Shown here in pieces: positions 1 to 8,621 of a DNA stretch of 64,000 nt. Under the pieces are notes generated by a model. It was not told where the DNA came from, did no database searches, and saw nothing but the letters and a program-made list of their open reading frames with translations. Position 1 is the stretch's first letter. Every line of letters begins with the position of its first letter. Made by a program: the position numbers and the translations under genes. The stretch comes from Sulfuricurvum sp. (lineage in GTDB: Bacteria; Campylobacterota; Campylobacteria; Campylobacterales; Sulfurimonadaceae), in NCBI GenBank assembly GCA_028714915.1, contig JAQTLL010000003.1, positions 1-64,000 on the forward strand, in the 5' to 3' direction.

Positions 1-45
1 TGATAATTCCTTATTATCCTTTATTCAGGAGTAAGAAAATATGGA

Positions 46-972
46 TCAAAAATCTTCAAATAACCGTCTTGGATGCTTTGTAAGAAGGATCTTTTTTTGA
101 TGTCTAGGATTTACTTTTGTATAGATTTGAGTAGTAGAAATCGAGGCATGCCCGAGGATATTTTGAATATATCGGATATCAACCCCCTCTTCCAATAGCA
201 ACGTAGCCATAGAGTGTCGAAACATATGCGGTGTAATATGGGTTGAGATATTAGCTTTACTCGTATATCGTTTAATCATGAATCGAACGGATTGTTCAGA
301 TAGTGTATTATCTAATCGATTTATAAATAAATGCTCACGATCGGCAATATCCTGTGCAAATAAATGCAAATATTCTTTGATAAGATTTTTGATTTGTTGT
401 GTTCCGAAATGAATGGTTCTCTCTTTGTTCCCTTTCCCGATAACAGTGATGGAACCATCTGTAAGATTCAAAGATGTACGTTTCAAACTGCAAACTTCGG
501 CGACTCTAATACCGGTAGAAAACAATAATTCAATTACAACAATATCGCGTATTAATGTTTTGTATGCATACGATGATTTGGTTGCATCGAGAGATGCCCT
601 GTATTTATACATATATCGTAGAAGCTTTTTGATTTCATTTAGTCGAATGGTTTTAGGCAATAAATTGGCTTCTTTGATTTTTATACGCAGATCTCGAAAC
701 GGGGATTGTGTAATGTGCTCTTCGCCTTCAAAATATGTAAAAAATGCTTTGAGTGTCGCTAATTTGCGTTTGATTGTTTTTTCTTTGAATTGAGAAGTAA
801 AAAGATGTTTTACGTATCCCCTCAACATAGTTTTATCAATATTTTGAAGCGGTGTACAGTTACTGAATTGATTAAATTGTTGGAGATCAATTTGATAAGC
901 TTTGAGTGTTTTTTCACTCAGGTTCTTTTCATAGATACAATGAAAAAGGAAAGATTCTATATGATGTTGCAT
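46..972 (-). CDS. XerC/XerD-like tyrosine recombinase (integrase)
   Basis: The 308-aa protein has the two-part layout of tyrosine recombinases. Residues about 1-90 form the SAM-like core-binding domain. The catalytic domain follows, with STGIRVAEVC (first Arg), TPHMFRHS (HxxR), LGHASISTTQIYTKV (second His, then the Tyr nucleophile). It cuts and rejoins DNA through a covalent tyrosine intermediate. Length and motif spacing match XerC/D, but the accessory setting (next to hipBA, other recombinases and defence genes) suggests a mobile-element integrase rather than the dif-site enzyme. The nearest gene is the HipBA-like pair, divergently oriented. A chromosomal Xer role cannot be excluded from sequence alone. 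Confidence 0.85.
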   Translation of the reverse strand: MQHHIESFLFHCIYEKNLSEKTLKAYQIDLQQFNQFSNCTPLQNIDKTMLRGYVKHLFTSQFKEKTIKRKLATLKAFFTYFEGEEHITQSPFRDLRIKIKEANLLPKTIRLNEIKKLLRYMYKYRASLDATKSSYAYKTLIRDIVVIELLFSTGIRVAEVCSLKRTSLNLTDGSITVIGKGNKERTIHFGTQQIKNLIKEYLHLFAQDIADREHLFINRLDNTLSEQSVRFMIKRYTSKANISTHITPHMFRHSMATLLLEEGVDIRYIQNILGHASISTTQIYTKVNPRHQKKILLTKHPRRLFEDF

Positions 973-1360
973 TACAGTCCTTGGATGTTTTTGACTGTAT
1001 ACCCTAAAGAAGATTGATAAGTAGAATATAATGCAAATTCCCCCTACTTATTTTTTACTCATGCTTACTGGATTAAAAAATACTTTTTCAAAAATTATTT
1101 AGTCGCTACTTTTTTAATTTAGTTAATGGAAATTAAGTGTTTTCCGTACGCTATCCCCTGCTCTGCTTTTAAAGCCAAAAAAACTGCAATAATCTATGCG
1201 AAAAACAGTGTCGGATTGTAGTATCAGTCGGAAACTAAATTTTGATGTTTTTCGACAAAGAAATCAAGAGTTTCATAGAAACATTAGATATATAAATCAT
1301 ATTTGATTAAATTTAAAATAAATAGTACAATATTAATCATATTTGATTAGAGGATTCACT
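973..1360. other. Intergenic region between integrase and hipB
   Basis: This 388-base AT-rich stretch separates two divergent genes. The only clear structures are two palindromic operators at its right end, annotated separately, and a TACAAT-like -10 between them at about 1326-1331. I see no RNA gene or coding remnant in the rest. Confidence 0.5.
1295..1348 (+). promoter_or_regulatory. Two palindromic hipB operator copies flanking a -10 element
   Basis: AATCATATTTGATT occurs at 1295-1308 and again, identical, at 1335-1348. Each is a perfect AATCA-N4-TGATT palindrome, and the centres lie 40 bp apart, about four helical turns. A TACAAT-like -10 lies between them and the second copy ends 12 bases before the chosen hipB start. 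HipB-type antitoxins bind such spaced palindromes cooperatively, so autoregulation is the natural reading. Confidence 0.75.
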
Positions 1361-1615
1361 ATGGATACCTTCGAACTTCATTCTACTATAGAAATAGCGT
1401 ATGAAATAGGTCGCAGAGCTAAAGCATTACGAAAAACGACCAAAATGACCCAAAAAGAGTTTGCCGAATTTTCCGGCATACCCTTTGGAACCTATATGCG
1501 ATTCGAACAAAGCGGAGAGATCTCGTTTCAAAATTTTATCATCATCATGCAAAGACTCGGACGGATCGAAGAGCTTGAATCCATTCTTTTGCCTAAAAAG
1601 GCGATTAAATGGTAA
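1361..1615 (+). CDS. HipB-like XRE-family antitoxin/repressor
   Basis: About 84 residues with a Cro/C1-type helix-turn-helix (roughly residues 15-60; RRAKALRKTTKMTQKEFAEF and SGIPFGTYMRFE). Start 1361 is preferred because AGAGGA lies just upstream; the in-frame TTG at 1343 falls inside the second operator. It overlaps hipA by 7 bases, so the pair is translationally coupled. In the HipBA family this protein neutralises the kinase toxin and represses its own promoter; the twin palindromes upstream fit that. It lacks the long C-terminal tail of the E. coli HipB. Family assignment rests on the HTH plus the hipA neighbour. Confidence 0.8.
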   Translation: MDTFELHSTIEIAYEIGRRAKALRKTTKMTQKEFAEFSGIPFGTYMRFEQSGEISFQNFIIIMQRLGRIEELESILLPKKAIKW

Positions 1616-2892
1616 ATGATACACTTATAATCAAAGCATGGGGCGAAACCGTAGCCAAAATCATCGAGAACGATAAGGGAACCTATGATTTCATCATGAA
1701 TCCTACAAATACCCTTCCCTTCTCCCCGATCAAAATCACCAAGATGGGCGAGCCGTATAATTTTTCTCATCTTGAGCACCAATACGGCTTACCGGGGCTT
1801 ATCAGTGACAGCTTACCGGGAAAATACGGGAACACTTTTTTGGAAGAGTTTTTTATCCGTCATTTTAAAAAGACTCCGACAACTATCGAAAAATTACAAA
1901 TTCTCGGCAGCAATACGATGGGAGCATTGACGTATGAGCCTGAAAAATTACATGAGCGCTCCAAAAACACTCAAGCTATTTTTCAAATGGCAGAACTTTA
2001 CGAAGAGACCAAAAAAGCACTCTTTGGCGAAAGTGAATTTGAGCTTGAAAAAATCATCGCCCTATCCAACTCGGCAGCCGGAGGCGCTCAACCCAAAGCG
2101 ATAGTCGGATTGAACCCAAATCAAAAAAGCATGTATGTCGGCAAAAAAAGCGACCCGTTACCCGATGGATTCGTCCACGCAATCGTGAAATTTGATAACT
2201 TGCTCTATACCCGCGAACCGCAATCTAAAACGTTTTACGATGAACTTCATCTTTCAAAAACAGTAACGGAATATATATACTCCATCCTCGCAGGCAAATG
2301 CAGTATTACAATCCCCGAAACATACCTGATCGAAGACGGCAACGGTGGTAACCATTTCGCGGTAGAGCGATTCGACATTCAAAAACAAAATGACAATGTA
2401 GAACGATTGCACATGCATTCCCTCTCAGGGCTCATGCATCATAATCCCGCTGAAACGACATTTGACTATACCAATCTTTTCCGAGTCGGACTAAAACTCA
2501 ATATTCCACATGAAGATATGATTAACCTCTATCGAATTATGATCTTTAACATTGTTTTCGCCAATAGAGATGATCATTCCAAAAACTTTTCGTATCTCAT
2601 GGATAACAACGGTACATGGAGAGCGGCCCCCGCGTATGATCTGACATTTGCACCATCAGCAAAACATCAGATGTTATTCGATTATAAACCTGTAAGTGAA
2701 ATCAACCGCAAACATTTGATTAAAATCGCCGATGAGTTCAATATTCGAAATGCCGGTGACATTATCGACCATACTCTCACAGTCAAAAATGACTATTTAC
2801 GTCCGATGAGTGCCGAATACGGAATTTCACCTGTATGGGTTGATCGAATATTGACATTAACGAAAAACACTGACCAATCGATCGCTATTTGA
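1609..2892 (+). CDS. HipA-like serine/threonine kinase toxin
   Basis: 427 aa, the usual length for HipA. Visible elements: an N-terminal HipA_N-like domain (about 1-100), the glycine-rich SAAGGAQPKA segment near residues 154-163, the catalytic loop NRDDHSKNF (319-327, general base and metal-binding Asn) and the metal-binding Asp in APAYDLT (D344). HipA proteins phosphorylate translation factors such as glutamyl-tRNA synthetase and cause growth arrest; the exact target here is unknown. The kinase residues look intact, so the toxin is probably active. It is cotranscribed with the upstream antitoxin. Confidence 0.85.
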   Translation: MVNDTLIIKAWGETVAKIIENDKGTYDFIMNPTNTLPFSPIKITKMGEPYNFSHLEHQYGLPGLISDSLPGKYGNTFLEEFFIRHFKKTPTTIEKLQILGSNTMGALTYEPEKLHERSKNTQAIFQMAELYEETKKALFGESEFELEKIIALSNSAAGGAQPKAIVGLNPNQKSMYVGKKSDPLPDGFVHAIVKFDNLLYTREPQSKTFYDELHLSKTVTEYIYSILAGKCSITIPETYLIEDGNGGNHFAVERFDIQKQNDNVERLHMHSLSGLMHHNPAETTFDYTNLFRVGLKLNIPHEDMINLYRIMIFNIVFANRDDHSKNFSYLMDNNGTWRAAPAYDLTFAPSAKHQMLFDYKPVSEINRKHLIKIADEFNIRNAGDIIDHTLTVKNDYLRPMSAEYGISPVWVDRILTLTKNTDQSIAI

Positions 2893-2897
2893 TAACA

Positions 2898-3206
2898 TCA
2901 TTCGTATCCATTTTCAGGATCACTCCAATATGAAATTATTTTTACGATTTCAATCGTAATATCGATAGGAAATTTGATTTCAAATTCATCATCAAAGTAG
3001 GCTTGAATCGATTCGGCTAATGCATTTTGTTCTGCTAGGGCATCAGTAAAATTGCTTTTATTATATCTACACAAAAAAGGACGTGTGAATAGAAATACAA
3101 TCTCTTCATACACATATAATTGGAACGGACGATCCAAGTTATCATCCACATATTCCTTGAGCCGTATTGCTACTATTTCTTTTGATTCTGTAATCACATT
3201 ATCCAT
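2898..3206 (-). CDS. Hypothetical acidic 102-aa protein
   Basis: I do not recognise this family. The protein is acidic, without a signal peptide, membrane span or cysteine motif, and has alternating beta-like hydrophobic segments (RPFQLYVYEEIVFLF). AAAGGA lies at good spacing before the ATG at 3206, which supports it as a real gene. It converges on hipA (5-base gap), and its promoter lies on the recombinase side. Confidence 0.5.
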   Translation of the reverse strand: MDNVITESKEIVAIRLKEYVDDNLDRPFQLYVYEEIVFLFTRPFLCRYNKSNFTDALAEQNALAESIQAYFDDEFEIKFPIDITIEIVKIISYWSDPENGYE

Positions 3207-3232
3207 AATTCATTTCCTTTTATTAATTAATA

Positions 3233-4150
3233 TCATCCTAGGTAATGTTCTGTTATCGAACTTCTAAAGTGCTTCATTTCCCATGAAACACCTTGAAGTG
3301 CTTCTTCATACAAATACCCAGCTTTTTGATACTCTCGAACTCTTCGTTGAGCTGCTGTCCAACGAAATCCGTGTGACCCATGATACTCTATCTGCAATGT
3401 CGCACAAGCATTTCGAATATCTTCTGCATAACTTTTGTAGTTGATTCTAAACCGTCCTTCTTTTTTGATGATTTCCTCGATTTGTCGATACGTGTCGACA
3501 TCTACAAATACATCACCAACTTTCCCTCCCTTTTCTTTGGTTTGAATAATTCCAATCTCCTTTTTAGAAATCGGATCAAAACGATATCCATTCATCTGTT
3601 CAGAACGAATCAACGTACACCCCTCTGCCCTTGCAAGCCCATGCAATTGAATAGATGCTGCTATCATGTGCTTAGGGTTTGTAAGCATTGCAATCAACTT
3701 TTCCGGTTCTTTATAAATTCGGCTGTGGTATCCGTCATACAGACGATTTAGATTCCTGGCTAAATTGAGTTGAATTTGACGTACTCCAAAATCATAATTA
3801 CGTGGTTCACCATATTTTTGTTGTGTATAACGTTTGAGTGCTACTTCTAATTTTCCAAGAGCTGCTGAAATTTTTTGAAGATACGCTTTTGATGGGTAAT
3901 ATTCGATTTTATAAAGCATATATGCTTCAATATGTTCGGCAGTAATTTGTTCAAAATCTTTAATGCTATAAAATTCTTTCATCCAGTGCCCAGCGTTGTT
4001 CCAAACAGAACGGTACGTTTCCATCGTCTTGAAACTTGAGACACATTTATTATTGGGATGACATGGGTCAATGCGTTCTTCTTTTTTGGCACCTTCTACA
4101 AAAATTGCTTTTACCAATTCGGCACTCTGCCAATCAACTGATCCTCTCAT
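3233..4150 (-). CDS. Divergent tyrosine recombinase/integrase-like protein
   Basis: 305 aa. An N-terminal helical core-binding-like region (TMETYRSVWNNAGHWMKEF, ITAEHIEAYMLYKIEYYPSK) is followed by a catalytic-like region: LARAEGCTLIRSEQM (position of the first Arg), HGSHGFRWTAAQRR (HxxR-like) and a C-terminal KHFRSSITEHYLG that matches the His...Tyr end of integrases. The family resemblance is clear but the catalytic boxes are degenerate compared with XerC/D. The frame stays open upstream of the ATG for about 37 codons without a usable start, so the N-terminus may be incomplete. It lies about 450 bases outside the left inverted repeat and could act on it (inference). Confidence 0.6.
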   Translation of the reverse strand: MRGSVDWQSAELVKAIFVEGAKKEERIDPCHPNNKCVSSFKTMETYRSVWNNAGHWMKEFYSIKDFEQITAEHIEAYMLYKIEYYPSKAYLQKISAALGKLEVALKRYTQQKYGEPRNYDFGVRQIQLNLARNLNRLYDGYHSRIYKEPEKLIAMLTNPKHMIAASIQLHGLARAEGCTLIRSEQMNGYRFDPISKKEIGIIQTKEKGGKVGDVFVDVDTYRQIEEIIKKEGRFRINYKSYAEDIRNACATLQIEYHGSHGFRWTAAQRRVREYQKAGYLYEEALQGVSWEMKHFRSSITEHYLG

Positions 4151-4604
4151 TTTTTTCTCTAATTGTTGAATTCGTTTATTCCTATCTCTGACATAGGTTT
4201 GATGTTGAGTCGCTATAAATTTTGTTACCCCAAAATCGGAAACGGGTATGGTCTGATTTTAAAATAATCCGATAAAACGCAGATCAATTACTGTGCAAAT
4301 CGATGCCTGCTTCAAAGACGAGGCTACACTTACCACAACGAGATTAAAAAATAAAAATATGAGAAAGTTTAGAAGATTTTTTGTAAAGTGCGGCAAGATA
4401 CATTTTATTCAACTCTATACTACACCGTTTTTACTCCGTTTCCTTCTGTGGCATTAGACCACCTACAAATTTCGGTATACATGGAGTTTGATGGATGTAA
4501 CTTTACATTTTGTATGTTTATAGAAATTACATAAAACTTTACAAAAAGTTTACACATCACATTACAAGTTGTTACATAATTCTATGGGGACAAATCACTA
4601 TTTT
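4151..4604. other. Intergenic region outside the left inverted repeat
   Basis: About 450 bases without a convincing gene. The part next to the recombinase is an open reading continuation lacking a start codon (about 4151-4255). The part next to the inverted repeat contains helically phased TTACA repeats, listed separately. Confidence 0.5.
4502..4576 (+). repeat. Helically phased TTACA repeat cluster
   Basis: TTACA occurs at 4503, 4527, 4539, 4550, 4562 and 4572, giving spacings of 24, 12, 11, 12 and 10 bases, close to whole helical turns. All copies are on the same strand and most are preceded by T or AT. Such phasing suggests a protein bound to one DNA face, for example recombinase accessory sites. 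No equivalent cluster is visible at the other inverted repeat. Confidence 0.5.
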
Positions 4605-4660
4605 GGAAATTTAAGCAGTTAAAATGGGGTTTGTGAAGAGGGTTTTATTTGAGTAAAAAT
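4605..4660 (-). repeat. Left copy of 56-bp inverted repeat
   Basis: The reverse complement of 4605-4660 matches 17042-17097 at 51 of 56 positions, including an uninterrupted 26-base block containing CTCTTCACAAACCCCAT. It begins only 5 bases beyond the stop of the last gene of the defence-like operon. Inverted orientation means recombination between the copies would invert rather than delete the segment; alternatively the copies are terminal repeats of a mobile element. Confidence 0.85.
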
Positions 4661-4664
4661 CATC

Positions 4665-5729
4665 TTATTGAGTATTTTTTTCATATTTTTGCATATCTAT
4701 AAGTTGAAAAGTACTGTCGGATTGTTTCTCAGCAACACTTACTTTTATGACAGATGTATTAACATCATTTTCAAAAAACCAGTAAATATTTTCTGCCATT
4801 GGAATTCTTAGAAAATAAGTTTTATGGTGATCATCAAATTTTGAGATCGTTATATTTTTCTCAGCACCAATCAATGTACATTTTTGCTTATTTTCAAGCA
4901 TAAATTTTTTATTTATAATCCCTATCGACCAATCGGGTTTTAGTTCATCTTTCCATATCTCAAAGTTTATATATGTAGTTCCTAGCATCACAAAAGAAGC
5001 AAAAATCATACTATAAGAAGCGATTTTAAAACGTTCTTTAAACATAGTGTTTTTTTCTAAAATTGGTATCACAATATATTTATAATAAATGTAAATACCA
5101 AGACTGAATGTACTAAAAAAAGCAAAAATAAATGAGATATTTCTTTCATAACTATATGTAGATATAACTATCGCTATAAGATACATTCCAATAGTAAAAA
5201 TAAATAGAAGAACTGGATGTTTATAGGTTTCAATAATTTTTCCAAGCAATCCAAATAGATAAATTGTAAATAGATAACATATTAAAAATACTATTACAAT
5301 ATTCGCAATTATAAACGACATAAAGTTCTTCAACATTTCAATATGCTCAAGATAATCCAAAAAAACAAAACCATGTAAATGAATAAATATCAAAATTACT
5401 ACTAATCTAGCCACCGAGAAGAATCGAGCATTATCATAAATTTTTTCTATGTATTTATGATCAAAAAATGCAAACATTGTCAAAAAAATGGAAAATATAA
5501 TAGTCAGAGCAGGTAATAAAGTCAATAAGGCGATGGCAATGGGGTTATTTAAAACAGGATGTGCTGTTATAAAAACTCCTGTTCCCATATTAAATAAGTT
5601 TGTTACAGTTATATAGTCCATGATGACAGCTAATGAAACAACTAGGGATGCGAAAGAAGCAATTTGTTTCAATCCAAAAAAATCAGAAATAGAAAAAGTT
5701 GTTTTCTCAGTAGTATTTGCTTGTTCCAT
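4665..5729 (-). CDS. Multi-span membrane protein with C-terminal soluble domain
   Basis: 354 aa, family not recognised. About six to seven hydrophobic spans lie between residues 20 and 260 (for example IAIALLTLLPALTIIFSIFL, FIIANIVIVFLICYLFTIYL). They are followed by about 90 polar residues with beta-strand character. It is the last gene of the operon that starts at 13189, separated from herA by 26 bases with GTGAG at RBS distance. Its position beside SIR2-HerA and a STAND NTPase suggests a membrane-acting role in the same system, as a sensor or effector, but nothing in the sequence proves it. Confidence 0.65.
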   Translation of the reverse strand: MEQANTTEKTTFSISDFFGLKQIASFASLVVSLAVIMDYITVTNLFNMGTGVFITAHPVLNNPIAIALLTLLPALTIIFSIFLTMFAFFDHKYIEKIYDNARFFSVARLVVILIFIHLHGFVFLDYLEHIEMLKNFMSFIIANIVIVFLICYLFTIYLFGLLGKIIETYKHPVLLFIFTIGMYLIAIVISTYSYERNISFIFAFFSTFSLGIYIYYKYIVIPILEKNTMFKERFKIASYSMIFASFVMLGTTYINFEIWKDELKPDWSIGIINKKFMLENKQKCTLIGAEKNITISKFDDHHKTYFLRIPMAENIYWFFENDVNTSVIKVSVAEKQSDSTFQLIDMQKYEKNTQ

Positions 5730-5755
5730 TAAAACTCACTTTGATTTAATTTCAT

Positions 5756-7432
5756 TTACAATAGTTTCGGCGTTTCAGAATGCGGTTTAATCGTTGGTTC
5801 TTTTATCTTAATCATAATCGGCATAGGCAGCTCGATACTGACTAATAAAGCTTCTCCAGCCTTGAGCATTGGTAGATATGCCAAAGAGTCTTTATTTCCT
5901 TCTGCACATGCTTTCTCAATCACACTTCTATCGAACTCATTGATCAAACGATGAACGATAAATGTACCCATTTGACTTAACGTCCCGATAGGAATATCTC
6001 TAGGCATTTGTGTTGAAATACACAAAAATAGACCATGCTTTCTACACTCTTTTGCGATCTTGTCGAATGCATCTAATTCTAATTCAGCAAAGGATTCATC
6101 ATTGATTGTTTTTTGTAAAAATTGATGTGCTTCATCTACGAAAAGAACAACAGGTGATTCTTTAAATTTATACGTACGCGCTTCTTCAAGCAAATAGCTT
6201 CCGATAGCATTCACCAAAATTTCTCGTAATCCTTTTTCAAAATATACATCTTTTAGAGAGATAATAAATAGACTTTTTTCATTCTCAATACTCAAAAAGT
6301 TCTCTAATTGTTTATTAAACTCATTTTCATCTATTGATTGTTTATCAAAACCAAAAATTTTCTTCCACTTTTGATCATGTAAAATACTTTCTATTCTGCT
6401 AATCATTGTTATAAGGTTACTCTTTTCCCTTTTTTCATAATCACCAAATACAGCTTCACCGGCATTGTTATTAAAACATTCTTCGCTTATTTGATGTGTC
6501 AAATTTTGGATATTAAAGTCAGCAACACTAGATTCAACTATATTTTTATTCGAATTATACAAATCATAAAAATGCTTTTTAATTGTATTTGCTTTTTTGT
6601 ACACATTTCCAGCGTATCCATTATTTTTATATGCAGCACTTACAACTTTTAAGCTCTTAAAAGCTTCTAATAACTTGGGCTTTTGTACTCCATCGGATGG
6701 TCTGAATAAAGCTATAAAATCCATTGTCCGTAACCTCGAATAATGGAAGAATGTACTTTCATGTAAATCACCAAACTTTACTGCTTTCACTTGAGGTAAA
6801 TTGTAAAAATTTTGATATTCTCCCGTTGCATCGATCAAAATGGCTTTTGACTTACTTTTATTCAAGAACTCTTCCAATATCCTTGCAATTGTATAGCTTT
6901 TACCGCCCCCTGTTGTCCCTACAATTGCACAATGCCGTCCAAAAAGATCATTCGGATCGAGTGGAATAGATGTTCGGAGGTGATCAGTTAACTCTGCGAT
7001 GTCAAAAGTTTTCCCACTCTCTTTTGCCTTTAAAAATAGCTCTTTCAATAGCTCAGATGAGCATAGGTAAACTTTTGAACCTACTGCCGGATAACGGTCT
7101 AAACCTTTATCAATATCCTCACTGAAGTAGCTAAATGAAAGCAGTATTTCTAATTTTCCTTGGGGGTGAAAATCAGAGTTATAAAAAGAGTTTTCACCTA
7201 AAAAAATTTGCTCTTTTTCCGGCAAAGATATTTCTTGAATACGCCCAAGGAATCCATAATTTTCGCCTTCGATTACTACATATTGACCGACAATACCACC
7301 CGTAAGTTCTTCGTGAAAATGCCAAAACTTTTTTAGTAATTTCGAGGAAGGGAAATGTATAGTCGAGAAATAAGGGCTAACTCTTGAGATATAACCGACA
7401 AATTTTTCATTGTCGAACGGCTGTTTAGCCAT
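5756..7432 (-). CDS. HerA-like hexameric DNA-translocase ATPase (SIR2-HerA partner)
   Basis: 558 aa. An N-terminal HAS-barrel-like region (about 1-140) is followed by a FtsK/HerA P-loop ATPase with Walker A VGTTGGGKSYT (171-181), Walker B VVLFVDEAHQF (near residue 430) and the motif CISTQMPRD. HerA ATPases form hexameric rings that move DNA; in SIR2-HerA anti-phage systems they assemble with a SIR2 protein into a complex with nuclease and NAD-degrading activities. The start has a strong GAGGTGA RBS and overlaps the sir2 gene by 8 bases, so stoichiometric coupled translation is likely. Confidence 0.9.
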   Translation of the reverse strand: MAKQPFDNEKFVGYISRVSPYFSTIHFPSSKLLKKFWHFHEELTGGIVGQYVVIEGENYGFLGRIQEISLPEKEQIFLGENSFYNSDFHPQGKLEILLSFSYFSEDIDKGLDRYPAVGSKVYLCSSELLKELFLKAKESGKTFDIAELTDHLRTSIPLDPNDLFGRHCAIVGTTGGGKSYTIARILEEFLNKSKSKAILIDATGEYQNFYNLPQVKAVKFGDLHESTFFHYSRLRTMDFIALFRPSDGVQKPKLLEAFKSLKVVSAAYKNNGYAGNVYKKANTIKKHFYDLYNSNKNIVESSVADFNIQNLTHQISEECFNNNAGEAVFGDYEKREKSNLITMISRIESILHDQKWKKIFGFDKQSIDENEFNKQLENFLSIENEKSLFIISLKDVYFEKGLREILVNAIGSYLLEEARTYKFKESPVVLFVDEAHQFLQKTINDESFAELELDAFDKIAKECRKHGLFLCISTQMPRDIPIGTLSQMGTFIVHRLINEFDRSVIEKACAEGNKDSLAYLPMLKAGEALLVSIELPMPIMIKIKEPTIKPHSETPKLL

Positions 7433-8621
7433 TGGTCACCTCATGGGACACAAAATAGCCGTTTTTTGGTAATTGCCCTACAAACTCTTTAAAAAATTCG
7501 CCAACTATTGTCACTTGGATACTTTTTTGTGCATATGCATGAAGATATGTAAAATTTTCATTCGTTATAGAATTAATGAATGGCTCGATAATCATTAAAT
7601 TTAGACTGGCGTTGTAGTTTAGCGCCTCTTTGATCATCGTAAAAATATGTTTATCGGCGAAGCTGAAACCAATGATAATAAGTGTCGTAGTCCCTTTTTT
7701 CCTTAATTCAGATTGCAATCGCCCCATCATTTCAAAATACGGTTGCTCATAAGATGATTCAAATTTATTGTTGTTTGGGTAAATCATCATTGCTTTAGCC
7801 GGATTCTCGACTTGTAATATCTCTTCTCCACGTGTTTCCCAGTTAACTGAACCATGCAATTTGTAAAGATGAAATACATTTGATGCGAAATTCTCATCAG
7901 CTGCTATACGGCTGTTCTCTCTAATCACAATATCATAGTCAAAATACTTGCCATTAAATCGACGCGGCTGTGTAAATGAAAATCCATCAATCACGACATA
8001 GCTCCCCTCAGAGGCCGTTTGTTCAAATACCGTATCATAGTTGGTCGTAAACACTTTAAGACGCCCTTGCTTGCTTTTACGGCTTGTCAGCTGCTTGATA
8101 AATTCTAAATGAGTAGAAGTATCCTCTAATTTAAAATTACACAGATTTTTGATTGTCTCTTCTATGCCTTCAATGAGCTTTTCCAATGTGTCATTTGGCT
8201 TAAAAGCCAAGTAAAGTTTTGCACGGGACAAAATACTCTCAAGATCTTTACGATCAAAAAGAGCCTGTTCAATCCCTATCTCACCTATATAAGCTTCAAA
8301 TGCTTTAACTACATCTATCTCATCCCATAGACCAGCCATGCTTTTACCGCCGAATCCTATAGAACTACCGGCACCGGTAAGTGCAAATAGTTGTTCAGCC
8401 GGCAAAAGCTTTTCGAGTCTTTTTTTGTAAAAGGTTCGGGTTAATTCCAAAGCTTTTGCAGTAATTTCAGTTTCAGTTTTGTCAGGCAATCTGTACTCGA
8501 CATTAACTTCTTCACCTGCTTCTTTGGCTCTTTCGGTATAAACTTTACCATTAAGCATTAAGACATCATCGAGAATTTCAATTTTATGTTCGTTTGATAG
8601 TAAATACGTTTGATTATTCAT
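7425..8621 (-). CDS. SIR2-domain NAD-hydrolase protein of SIR2-HerA system
   Basis: 398 aa. A SIR2-like Rossmann core begins near residue 78 with LTGAGSSIGFGG (GAGxS at 83-87), followed by FTTNYDTVFE (191-200, TTNYD NAD-site motif) and KLHGSVNW with the predicted catalytic His at 256. Defence SIR2 domains deplete NAD+ on infection and cause abortive arrest. The N-terminal 75 residues are not recognised. It overlaps the upstream radical SAM gene by 4 bases (ATGA) and the downstream herA by 8, which places it in one transcription unit. The SIR2+HerA pair is a known defence module; the additional neighbours are not part of the usual description. Confidence 0.9.
   Translation of the reverse strand: MNNQTYLLSNEHKIEILDDVLMLNGKVYTERAKEAGEEVNVEYRLPDKTETEITAKALELTRTFYKKRLEKLLPAEQLFALTGAGSSIGFGGKSMAGLWDEIDVVKAFEAYIGEIGIEQALFDRKDLESILSRAKLYLAFKPNDTLEKLIEGIEETIKNLCNFKLEDTSTHLEFIKQLTSRKSKQGRLKVFTTNYDTVFEQTASEGSYVVIDGFSFTQPRRFNGKYFDYDIVIRENSRIAADENFASNVFHLYKLHGSVNWETRGEEILQVENPAKAMMIYPNNNKFESSYEQPYFEMMGRLQSELRKKGTTTLIIIGFSFADKHIFTMIKEALNYNASLNLMIIEPFINSITNENFTYLHAYAQKSIQVTIVGEFFKEFVGQLPKNGYFVSHEVTNG

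Noticed and set aside
413..1017. Plus-strand frames of 126 and 75 aa over the first integrase
   Set aside because: They are antisense to a full-length tyrosine recombinase with all motifs; no RBS or family resemblance.
4502..4576. DnaA-box cluster
   Set aside because: The repeats are TTACA, not TTATCCACA-like, so chromosomal-origin DnaA boxes do not fit.
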